A DNA stretch of 11,569 bases from an uncultured Collinsella sp. (GTDB lineage Bacteria; Actinomycetota; Coriobacteriia; Coriobacteriales; Coriobacteriaceae). This document shows, piece after piece, positions 6,048 to 11,569 of the stretch. The DNA is taken from NCBI GenBank assembly GCA_934654765.1, contig CAKUGX010000056.1:1-11569 (forward strand), written 5' to 3'. Position 1 is the stretch's first letter; each line of letters opens with the position of its first letter. Below the pieces are notes generated by a model that did not search any database, had not been told where the DNA came from, and saw only the letters and a program-made list of their open reading frames with translations. The position numbers and the translations under genes are program-made.

Positions 6048-7898
6048 CTAGCAGCCCTCCTTTGCGCAGACGGACGTGGGAGCGGAGCCCGAAGCGGGCG
6101 TCGCGCTCCCCTGCTGGCCCTCGAGCTCCTCGCGGCGAAGCTGCGACTGGCAGATCTCGCGGTAGAGCTGGCAGCTTGCGTACAGCTCGTCATGCGTGCC
6201 CAAACCCGCAACCGAGCCGTGGTCGAGCACGCAGATCACATCGGCATCGCGCACGGTCGAGACGCGCTGGCTCACGATGACGGTCGTCAGCGGCAGCCCG
6301 CCCTCGGCGGCACCGCGCGCGCTGCGCTCGCGAATGGCGTGGCGAAGTGCTGCGTCGGTCTTAAAGTCGAGCGCCGAGGCAGAGTCGTCCATGATCAGGA
6401 TCTGCGGCGAGCCCACCAGGGCGCGCGCGATGGTCAAGCGCTGACGCTGACCGCCGCTGAAATTCTTGCCGCCCGCCTCGACCGGGGCATCCAAGCCCTG
6501 CGGCTTGTTGCGCACGAACTCGCTGGCCTGCGCCATATCGAGCGCCGCCCAGAGCTCCTCATCGGTCGCGGACTCGTCGCGCCAGGTCAGGTTGCTGCGG
6601 ATGGTGCCGCTCACCAGCGATGCGCGCTGCGGGACGGTCGCGACCACGTGGCGCAGTTGGTCGAGCGGCCAAGTACGCACGTCGGCACCCATCACGCTCA
6701 CGCTGCCGACACCCGCATCGTACAAGCGCGGGATGAGCGAGACGAGCGTCGACTTACCGCTGCCCGTGCCGCCGATAATGCCGAGCGTTTTGCCCAGCGG
6801 CAGCTCCAGAGTCACGTCATCAACGGCGTTGGCTGCGCCCGCGCCAAAGGAGAAGCTCGCATGGCTAAAGCTCAGCGCGGGGACCAAAGCGGTGTCGCCC
6901 ACCGCACTCGGCTTGGGCAGGGCGACCGGCTCGTTGCCGTCGTCGGTGATACTCGGCGCGCAGTTAAGCACCTCGTTGATACGCGACGCGCTGGCGCTCG
7001 CCTTGGTAAAGACCACGACCAGGTTGGCGACATAGACGATGGAGGTGAGGGTCTGCGTCATGTAGTTGACGAACGCCATGACCTGGCCCTGCGTAAGCTC
7101 GCCCACGTTGACCTGGATGCCGCCCACCCACAGGATGGCGCACACGCCCAGGTTCATCACCAAAAACGTGACGGGATTAAGGATTGACGAAAGCTTGCCC
7201 ACCGCGATGGCGGTATGTGCCTGGTCATCGGCCGCTTGGGCAAAGCGCTCGCGCTCATGGTCCTCGCGCACAAAGGCGCGAACCACGCGGACGCCCGAAA
7301 GCCCCTCGCGGCAAATGAGCGCGATGCGGTCGAGCTTTGCCTGCAGCTGCTTGTAGTACGGAATGCAGCGCGCCATGACAAACCAAAACACCAGGCCGAT
7401 GGCGGGCGTGCAAATCAAAAAGATGATGCCGAGCTTAAGGTCAATGGCAAGGGCCGCGACCATGGAGCCCACCGCCAGGAAGGGCCAGCGGATGAGCATG
7501 CGCACGCCCAGCGCCACAGCTAGCTGCACCTGGTTGACATCGTTGGTGATACGCGTGATGAGCGACGGCGTGCCAAAGCGATCGAGCTCGGCATAGCCCA
7601 GCTTATTGATGTGCCCGTAGAGCGCGCCGCGGATGTCGGTACCCATGCCCTGCGAGGTGAGCGCCGCCATCTTTTGGCAGACGAGCGTAAACGAGATACC
7701 GATCACGGCCATGGCGCCAAGCACCATACCGTAGTGGACGACGGCGTTGACATCGTGTGCGCCGATGCCCTTATCGATCATCTGGGCAATCACCAGCGGC
7801 GTAAGCAGGTCAAAGATCACTTCGATCAACTTGCACGCAGGACCGATCACCATATACCGGCGAAACTTACCGCCGAAACGCCTGAGCAACTCAATCAT
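6048..7898 (-). CDS. ABC exporter half-transporter with degenerate NBD
   Basis: A 616-residue partner half-transporter, first gene of the operon. Membrane domain about 10-300, NBD about 340-575, then a tail rich in Gly, Ser and Ala ending KEGC. Walker A GGTGSGKST (376-384) and signature FSGGQ (480-484) are good. The residue after Walker B is Asp (D505) instead of Glu, and the H-loop histidine is Gln (Q544). These are the hallmarks of the non-hydrolysing chain in heterodimeric exporters such as TM287/288, LmrCD and BmrCD. Its FSGGQ would complete the working site of the downstream chain. I chose ATG at 7898 because AGGGAG lies nine bases upstream; a TTG at 7931 would add 11 residues but has no ribosome site. 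The transported compound is unknown. Confidence 0.93.
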   Translation of the reverse strand: MIELLRRFGGKFRRYMVIGPACKLIEVIFDLLTPLVIAQMIDKGIGAHDVNAVVHYGMVLGAMAVIGISFTLVCQKMAALTSQGMGTDIRGALYGHINKLGYAELDRFGTPSLITRITNDVNQVQLAVALGVRMLIRWPFLAVGSMVAALAIDLKLGIIFLICTPAIGLVFWFVMARCIPYYKQLQAKLDRIALICREGLSGVRVVRAFVREDHERERFAQAADDQAHTAIAVGKLSSILNPVTFLVMNLGVCAILWVGGIQVNVGELTQGQVMAFVNYMTQTLTSIVYVANLVVVFTKASASASRINEVLNCAPSITDDGNEPVALPKPSAVGDTALVPALSFSHASFSFGAGAANAVDDVTLELPLGKTLGIIGGTGSGKSTLVSLIPRLYDAGVGSVSVMGADVRTWPLDQLRHVVATVPQRASLVSGTIRSNLTWRDESATDEELWAALDMAQASEFVRNKPQGLDAPVEAGGKNFSGGQRQRLTIARALVGSPQILIMDDSASALDFKTDAALRHAIRERSARGAAEGGLPLTTVIVSQRVSTVRDADVICVLDHGSVAGLGTHDELYASCQLYREICQSQLRREELEGQQGSATPASGSAPTSVCAKEGC

Positions 7899-7942
7899 AA
7901 AAAGGCGCTCCCTATCATCATTCACACTCAATTCGAATCATG

Positions 7943-7972
7943 ATAGTACTGTCGCCCCAAAAGACGAGTAAA
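7943..7972 (-). promoter_or_regulatory. Candidate promoter of the ABC exporter operon
   Basis: Minus strand: -35 TTTACT (7972-7967), 18-base spacer, -10 TACTAT (7948-7943), about 45 bases upstream of the ATG at 7898. The -35 box lies inside the tandem decamer at 7961-7980. Confidence 0.5.
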
Positions 7973-7980
7973 GACGAGTA
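7961..7980. repeat. Tandem decamer over the ABC operon -35 box
   Basis: AAGACGAGTA occurs twice in direct tandem (7961-7970 and 7971-7980). A related inverted half, CTCGT, follows at 7985-7989, so ACGAG and CTCGT form a short inverted repeat around TAACAG. The position over the -35 box suggests a regulator binding site for the exporter. Confidence 0.6.
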
Positions 7981-8003
7981 ACAGCTCGTTATTTCTGGCG
8001 AGA

Positions 8004-8033
8004 TTCAAGAGCAGGTTAATCGCCTGATATACT
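8004..8033 (+). promoter_or_regulatory. Candidate extended -10 promoter of the surface-protein gene
   Basis: Plus strand: TATACT at 8028-8033 preceded by TGA (8025-8027), giving an extended -10 (TGnTATACT). A weak -35 TTCAAG lies at 8004-8009 with an 18-base spacer. The start codon is about 50 bases downstream. Confidence 0.5.
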
Positions 8034-8083
8034 TACCCTAGTGCTACCAAGTGAGTCGCCAACCCTTGAAATGAGGTGCCGAG

Positions 8084-9090
8084 ATGAACGACATTCTCGC
8101 AAGAAGAGCAAGACGAGCAGCCATGGGCATCGCCCTTTCCGTGGCCCTTGTCGCAGGAATCGCCCCCGCAACGGCGATCGCAGCAGAAACCAGCTCCCCC
8201 GTCGATGCGGTTGCCTTGCAGACGGCTGCCGCGGCCTCGAGCGAAACCGCGGCAGCCGAAAAAGACAAGGCGTACGCGGCCATGCAGGAAGCGCTCAAAA
8301 ACCTCGAAGCCGCAAAAGCCGCCGCAAGTTCCGAGAAACTTGCGGAAATCGATGATGACATTGCCGCTTCTCAAGAGCTCTACGACAAGATGATGGCGGA
8401 AGCCGCCAAATCGAGGGAACCCCTTCCTGCCATGCAAGCGAACGTCGATGCAGCCCAAGCCAAATACGACGAGGCCCACAACCGGGTAAGCGAGCTTCAG
8501 GCAGAATTAAAAAAGCATACGACAACGGAGATTACGCAGCTGCTCAACAGTTGCGTTCGGAGATCATAATGGCGGATTCGCGAGAACGTTCTTGCGAATA
8601 TGAGCTTGCCCACTACCGAAACCGGCTCGAAAGTCAGAAAGGACACGTTCAGTATTTCGAGAGCGCGGCGGCGGAGGCCAAAGCCCGCATCGACGAGGAC
8701 ACAGCCAAGCGAAATGCGCTCACCGACAATTTGAAAAAGGCACAAGCGGCCTATAACGACGCCTGCAAGGCATACGAAGAGGCAAAAGCCGCAGCAGATA
8801 AGGCCACCTCGCCCGAGATAACGCAACCCACCGAGACGACGCCTCCCTCCGGCTCAGCGCAACCGGCCGAGACGGCACAGCCCGCCGGCTCGCCCGCGAC
8901 CGGCAAAGACGCCGCACCGAGCTCCACCAAGCAAGCGAACTCGAGCAACGGCAAGCAAGCAACTACGACCGCCGGCAAGCTCGCAAACACAGGCGACCCA
9001 GCGCCAAGCGCAATCGCGCTAGCAGGAATCGCCGCCGCGGGACTCGGAATAACCGCCACAGCCACCCGCCGCATCAAGAACTCAAAGTAA
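8084..9090 (+). CDS. Secreted coiled-coil surface protein, LAxTG-anchored, frame interrupted at A AAA AAG
   Basis: The first frame (8084-8569) begins after GAGG, seven bases before the ATG. It encodes a signal peptide (Arg-rich start, hydrophobic 14-26, likely cut after A34 in ATAIAA) and an Ala/Glu/Lys-rich coiled coil, then ends in Cys-Val-Arg-Arg-Ser and a stop. The second frame (-1) continues the coiled coil with KAYDNGDYAAAQQLR and onwards. It adds a Pro/Thr/Ser spacer (about 8811-8970) and a sorting signal: LANTGD, a hydrophobic segment and a RRIKNSK tail. Joined at A AAA AAG (8509-8515) by a -1 shift, the protein has 335 residues. LAxTG motifs are typical of actinobacterial class E sortases. 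The break could be programmed frameshifting, phase variation in the A run, a one-base deletion or an assembly error. Binding partner unknown. Confidence 0.8.
8509..8515 (+). promoter_or_regulatory. A AAA AAG slippery heptamer (possible -1 ribosomal frameshift site)
   Basis: The zero frame reads TTA AAA AAG, the same heptamer used in E. coli dnaX. Slipping back one base makes the next codon GCA (8515-8517), exactly the frame of the downstream anchor half. A 7-bp hairpin follows (GCAGCTG at about 8536-8542 with CAGTTGC at 8548-8554). It is about 20 bases after the heptamer, farther than usual for a stimulatory stem. Confidence 0.5.
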
Positions 9091-9134
9091 CTGCCGACGA
9101 ACGTCACCTTCGTCAATCCACAAACCCAAACCCA

Positions 9135-9180
9135 AAAGAGGCCCGTTTCCCCAACCAAAACCAGGGAAACGGGCCTCTTT
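9135..9180. terminator. Strong bidirectional terminator after the surface-protein gene
   Basis: A 17-bp perfect stem (9135-9151 with 9164-9180) encloses a 12-base A/C-rich loop. The stem ends in TTT on the plus strand and TTTT on the minus strand. It lies 44 bases after the TAA at 9088-9090. Confidence 0.9.
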
Positions 9181-9271
9181 AACTGCAAAATCCAAGCAGC
9201 AGCAACGTCTCTTGAGCTACGTAGCCATCAATGCCCAGGCAACGCCAGCAAGCAGCACAAAACACGGGATT
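9166..9271. repeat. Diverged repeat, copy 1 (other copy at 10927-11033)
   Basis: The last 61 bases (9211-9271) align without gaps to 10973-11033 with only about seven or eight mismatches. Weaker similarity extends left to AAACGGxCCTCTTTA, inside the right arm of the terminator. Its right edge coincides with the end of the IstB remnant (9272). On the minus strand both copies encode a short hydrophobic stretch, IPCFVLL-x-x-VAWAL-x-AT, perhaps the tail of a lost membrane protein; copy 1 stops right after AT. Confidence 0.7.
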
Positions 9272-9394
9272 CAATTCTGTAACTTGCGCCGTTGAACTCC
9301 ACGAGCCTGCCCGTGTAGACGAGCCTGTCCACGACAGCCGCCGCCATCTTGTCGTCGCCGAACACGGTCACCCACTTGCTGAACTCTATGTTGG
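9272..9394 (-). pseudogene. C-terminal remnant of IS21-family helper ATPase IstB
   Basis: The minus-strand frame reads NIEFSKWVTVFGDDKM and, after a short gap, DRLVYTGRLVEFNGASYR. This is the well-known IstB tail (N-[IL]-E-F-x-x-W-x-x-V-F-G-D-x-x-x-A then D-R-L-x-x-x-x-x-x-x-x-x-G-x-S-Y-R). Only about 41 of some 250 residues remain. The AAA core with its Walker motifs and the partner istA are absent. The fragment is cut at about 9394 by a plus-strand gene end and at 9272 by the repeat. Confidence 0.8.
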
Positions 9395-9621
9395 CCGTGG
9401 CGGGCGGGCTTATTGCCGCGGGCATCGTTCTCGCGGGCATCGGCTTTATCGCCTCGGGCCGCGATCAGACCGTGGTCACGACCCAAATCGACATGCGTGA
9501 CAACACCATCGTGCTCGGCGGCGTCGAGATGGACGAACCCGAGGGCATCCCGTTCATCAGCCGGCTCGCCATTCTTGGCGAGATCGACACCTCCGACGTC
9601 GCCGACCCCGCCGCGCCCTAG
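9393..9621 (+). pseudogene. 3' end of a membrane-protein gene (5' part lost)
   Basis: The plus frame from 9393 gives a Gly/Ala/Ile-rich membrane segment (GGLIAAGIVLAGIGFIASG) followed by a soluble tail with RDNTIVLGGVEMDEPEG and ending DVADPAAP. An ATG at 9388 opens the frame, but no ribosome site precedes it and it lies in the IstB remnant, so this is best seen as the truncated end of a larger gene. I do not recognise the family. Codon use is GC-rich like the main genes. A small expressed single-span protein is not excluded. Confidence 0.5.
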
Positions 9622-9647
9622 GCGCAACGAGCCCGGGCACTCCGTCC

Positions 9648-9785
9648 GCTAATTTGATTGAGATGGATCGCGCCTACTACGCGAGTATTGAGGTCGGGCG
9701 GCGCAATGTCAGCCTTTCAAATCTCAAGAAGATTGCCGACGGCTTTCACATCACCATTTCGGAACTCATGCGCGGTGTCGAGTAG
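9648..9785 (+). pseudogene. 3' half of an XRE-family helix-turn-helix regulator
   Basis: The plus frame reads ANLIEMDRAYYASIEVGRRN, then VSLSNLKKIADGFHITISEL, then MRGVE and a stop. This is the second half of a Cro/C1-type HTH: recognition helix, the GRRNVSL turn, and helices four and five. The first two helices and the start codon are missing; homology begins about at Ala-Asn-Leu-Ile-Glu (9648). An in-frame ATG at 9663 has no ribosome site and would give half a domain. The left junction lies within 30 bases of the stop of the preceding fragment. Confidence 0.75.
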
Positions 9786-9841
9786 ATGATTCTCATCTGA
9801 CTTGGCTCGTTCATGTTTAATCTGTCTCGTTAACTGAAATG

Positions 9842-9882
9842 CGTAAATCTGGTTAAATGAAAACCGTAAATTTGGTTAAATG
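9842..9882 (+). repeat. Two 18-mers, 23 bp apart, upstream of the truncated DUF4143 gene
   Basis: CGTAAATCTGGTTAAATG (9842-9859) and CGTAAATTTGGTTAAATG (9865-9882) differ at one base. A 23-bp period puts both on roughly the same face of the helix, as for a regulator bound as two dimers or for a repeated promoter-proximal element. They lie just before the broken ATPase gene and probably belonged to its control region. Confidence 0.8.
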
Positions 9883-9894
9883 CGCTGGTAATCA

Positions 9895-10800
9895 ATGGTG
9901 AAAACTATGCCAAAAAAATTGTGCATGGACACCATGACGCTTTTCGAACTTGGGAAATCTAGCGGTGCGGTTAAGCTGTCGGGCATCATTTCTGGCGAAA
10001 AGTTCAGTGGCGCCTTCGGATCGATGGGTTCTGCCGAGATCGCCGAGCGCATCGTTTGCGGTGGATGGCCGGCGTCGATTGGGCGTGACGCGCGAATTGC
10101 GTCCGCGACGGCAAAACGATATATCGAGATAGTCGCTGAGGAAGACATCCCCCGCGTCGATGGCTCTCGACGAGATCCCGAGAAAGTGAAAGCCGTCATC
10201 GCGTCGTTGGCGCGCAACGAATCCACTCTTGCGACACTCAAGACGCTTGTGGCCGATTTGGGTGGCGACGTATCGAGACAAACAGCGGCATCATACATAT
10301 CCCTTCTTAGCAGATTGAGTTTCGTCTGCGATATCCCCGCATGGAATCCCGCGATGAGATCTCCGGTGCATCTGAGGGAGGCGCGTAAGCATCATCTTGC
10401 CGACCCGTCGCTTGCAGCGGCTGCGCTCGGGGCGACTGTGGAGACGTTGTTGTCAGACTTCAAGACACTTGGGCTGCTTTTCGAATCGTTGGCGCTCCAT
10501 GATCTATGGGTCTATGCGAGGGCAAACGGAATGGGCCTTTATCACTATCACGATTCCCGCGATCTTGAGGTCGACGCTGTCATAGCGGCTCCAGGTGGGA
10601 TGTGGATTCCCGTTGAGGTCAAGCTCAGTTCCGCTCAAATCGAAGAGGCATCTGACAATCTTGTTGCCGTCGAAGAGCGGATGGTTGCTGCCGGAAACAC
10701 CCCGCCGGTTTCTAAAGTAGCGATTATTGGATTTGGTTCACAAGCCTATGTTACCGACCGCGGCGTCCAAGTTGTTCCATTGGACGTTCTCGCGCCGTAA
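9895..10800 (+). pseudogene. AAA/DUF4143 ATPase gene lacking its ATPase domain
   Basis: An open frame of 301 residues matching the C-terminal two thirds of DUF4143 proteins. MDTMTLFELGKSSGAV (about residues 11-26) is the segment that normally follows the AAA domain. The winged-helix-like middle (about 85-145) and the PD-(D/E)xK-like end (LEVDAVIAAPG then VEVK) are present. Walker A, Walker B and sensor motifs are absent, and about 120-150 N-terminal residues appear deleted. ATG at 9895 has no ribosome site; ATG at 9904 and 9925 are no better. It is therefore most likely a deletion remnant, though the frame is undamaged. It differs clearly in sequence from the intact relative at 2666-3856 and is not a recent duplicate. 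Confidence 0.75.
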
Positions 10801-10926
10801 CGCTGCGGGCGAAGTGAAATCGACGCATCTTTTAGATTTCTTCAATTTGTGCGTAAACCAACAATGCCGTAATTACGCTATGTCGTTAGTGCGAACATCG
10901 CATCTTCAGTAGTCGAAGCTCGTTCG
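10801..10926. other. Intergenic stretch after the truncated DUF4143 gene
   Basis: Nothing convincing is seen here. GCGTAA and TTACGC form a weak 6-bp inverted repeat (about 10851-10879). No terminator and no promoter of quality is visible. Confidence 0.4.
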
Positions 10927-11033
10927 CAAACGGACCTCTTTACTTGCAAAAAAGGAGACAGCACCGCCGTCCCTTGAACCACGTAGCCACCAATGCCCAG
11001 GCAACGTCAACAAGCAGCACAAAGCACGGGATT
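10927..11033. repeat. Diverged repeat, copy 2 (other copy at 9166-9271)
   Basis: The same orientation and order as copy 1: AAACGGACCTCTTTA, a loosely matching middle, then the 61-base core (10973-11033). Similarity stops at GGGATT in both copies. On the minus strand a 36-codon frame (LNNIIPCFVLL onward, then WFKGRR and CCLLFCK) runs through it: a hydrophobic segment followed by basic residues, with no ATG start. Confidence 0.65.
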
Positions 11034-11228
11034 ATATTATTCAGATAAATGCGCCTTTACGGGTGATTTTTGGACGATTTGGCCCGGCCGGCGGCGAGAT
11101 ATTTGGTAGTCGAGCGATTCCGCAGGCGAAGCCGAGGACCAGCGAGACACTCATCACGCCCGGAGAATGGCTCATCGATGTTTTGGCAACGCCAGCGAGC
11201 GACATCCAGGGCGAACAAGTTGGCATGA

Positions 11229-11269
11229 AAAAGGCAGGGCATTGACCTTCTGGTCATGCCCTGCCTTTT
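11229..11269. terminator. Bidirectional terminator hairpin
   Basis: A 14-bp perfect stem (11229-11242 with 11256-11269) plus four inner pairs (11244-11247 with 11252-11255) and a four-base loop. It has TTTT on the plus side and TTTTT on the minus side (complement of 11228-11232). It lies about 75 bases downstream of the SRP RNA and probably ends its primary transcript. Confidence 0.85.
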
Positions 11270-11313
11270 GAATGACAAATTGTCGCCCTGGATGGCGCGC
11301 AGCGTCGAGCATT

Positions 11314-11335
11314 GCGCGGTTTGGTAAAACCGCGC
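11314..11335 (-). other. 9-bp hairpin just 3' of the SRP RNA
   Basis: GCGCGGTTT (11314-11322) pairs with 11327-11335 around a four-base loop. There is no T tract. It sits six bases beyond the SRP RNA 3' side, so it may be a trailer stem that guides 3' processing of the RNA. Confidence 0.5.
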
Positions 11336-11341
11336 AAGAAT

Positions 11342-11448
11342 AGCGCACTCGATGGATTCGGATGCCCGACAGAGGCTCCTTATGGCTGCTTCCTTCCGGA
11401 CCTGACCAGATTCGGAACATGTCGTCATCCGAACCCATCGAACGCGCT
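11342..11448 (-). ncRNA. ffs: Signal recognition particle RNA, small bacterial type (4.5S)
   Basis: Minus strand. The apical domain carries the hallmark GGTCAGGTCCGGAAGGAAGC followed by AGCC (about 11407-11384), which is the Ffh-binding asymmetric loop, symmetric loop and GGAA tetraloop. The flanks form a long hairpin: AGCGC 11342-11346 with 11444-11448, CGATGG 11350-11355 with 11435-11440, and TTCGGATG 11357-11364 with 11426-11433. Length of about 107 bases suits the small SRP RNA that lacks an Alu domain. It works with Ffh and FtsY to target membrane proteins. Exact ends are estimated from pairing and promoter position. Confidence 0.95.
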
Positions 11449-11461
11449 AGGCGCTCGATAT

Positions 11462-11490
11462 ATCTTACCTGCTCCCGCCCACCAGGGCAA
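11462..11490 (-). promoter_or_regulatory. Promoter of the SRP RNA gene
   Basis: Minus strand: -35 TTGCCC (11490-11485), 17-base spacer, -10 TAAGAT (11467-11462). Transcription would begin around 11455, a few bases before the first stem. Confidence 0.75.
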
Positions 11491-11493
11491 GTA

Positions 11494-11520
11494 GGGCGAA
11501 CCCATCGGATGGATTCGCCC
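11494..11520 (-). terminator. Hairpin between the window-edge gene and the SRP RNA promoter
   Basis: A near-perfect stem: GGGCGAA arms (11514-11520 with 11494-11500) are extended by six more pairs, one of them G-T. It lies 16 bases after the TAG at 11536. No T run follows, so it is a weak or processing-type 3' end. Confidence 0.5.
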
Positions 11521-11535
11521 CACTCGTGCATATCG

Positions 11536-11569
11536 CTAGCGGCGCCTGCGGTACAGGGCCGCGCCGCCC
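11536..11569 (-). CDS. C-terminal end of a minus-strand gene entering from the right
   Basis: The minus frame from 11568 reads Gly-Gly-Ala-Ala-Leu-Tyr-Arg-Arg-Arg-Arg and stops at TAG (11538-11536). A basic tail, with a hairpin shortly downstream, is what the end of a real gene would look like. Eleven codons cannot identify it, and other frames are not excluded. Confidence 0.35.
   Translation of the reverse strand, partial: GGAALYRRRR

Noticed and set aside
4092..7187. Very long plus-strand open frames opposite the ABC genes
   Set aside because: Translations are rich in His, Arg, Ala and Gln without domains. They mirror the GC-rich ABC genes, whose motifs are unmistakable on the minus strand.
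7961..7980. Tandem decamer as the start of a CRISPR array
   Set aside because: The units are ten bases with no spacers; nothing else in the window resembles a CRISPR repeat.
2666..10800. The two DUF4143 genes as a recent duplication
   Set aside because: The proteins differ throughout, including around the nuclease-like motif, and their upstream repeats are unrelated.
11041..11226. 61-codon minus-strand frame and its plus-strand counterpart near the SRP RNA
   Set aside because: No ribosome site, no known motif, and the interval lies between the SRP RNA trailer and its terminator. Probably untranslated or old debris.

Overview
The window looks like a chromosomal accessory stretch from a high-GC, Gram-positive gut actinobacterium, most likely of the Coriobacteriia (Collinsella-like). 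This is inference from the GC-rich codon use, the LAxTG-type sorting signal, the Flavodoxin_3 protein and the load of AAA/DUF4143 ATPase genes. No taxonomic marker was compared.

Layout, left to right. (1) 1-96: the first codons of a minus-strand gene that leaves the window, with a perfect palindrome over its promoter/RBS region, followed by the terminator of the next gene. (2) 138-689: a minus-strand flavodoxin-like protein with its own promoter at about 749-776. (3) 1017-2538: an IS608-type IS200/IS605 element on the minus strand. Its two hairpin ends and cleavage/guide tetranucleotides are readable, tnpB is intact, tnpA is reduced to an N-terminal scrap, and a presumptive omega RNA (reRNA) lies at the right end. 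(4) 2666-3856: an AAA/DUF4143 ATPase bracketed by related AATACTCAG/CTGAGTATT inverted repeats. (5) 4188-7898: two ABC exporter half-transporters, stop and start directly abutting (TAGATG), that by their motifs form a heterodimer with one degenerate ATP site. (6) 8084-9090: a divergent gene for a secreted coiled-coil surface protein with an LAxTG-type anchor, interrupted at an A AAA AAG heptamer where a -1 shift restores one 335-residue protein. (7) 9166-11033: a scrap yard holding an IstB tail, the 3' end of a membrane-protein gene, the 3' half of an XRE regulator and an AAA/DUF4143 gene that has lost its ATPase domain, with a diverged repeat at both edges. (8) 11342-11448: the small bacterial SRP RNA (4.5S, ffs) on the minus strand with a clear promoter, and the last codons of another minus-strand gene at the window edge.

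The genes do not form one pathway. The ABC pair is a true operon, and the surface-protein gene shares a divergent intergenic region with it that holds a tandem decamer. The items most worth a second look are the A AAA AAG frameshift in the surface protein, the intact TnpB/omega RNA left behind in an element whose own transposase is gone, and the palindrome-bracketed ATPase. I saw no CRISPR array, tRNA gene or recognisable complete defence system.
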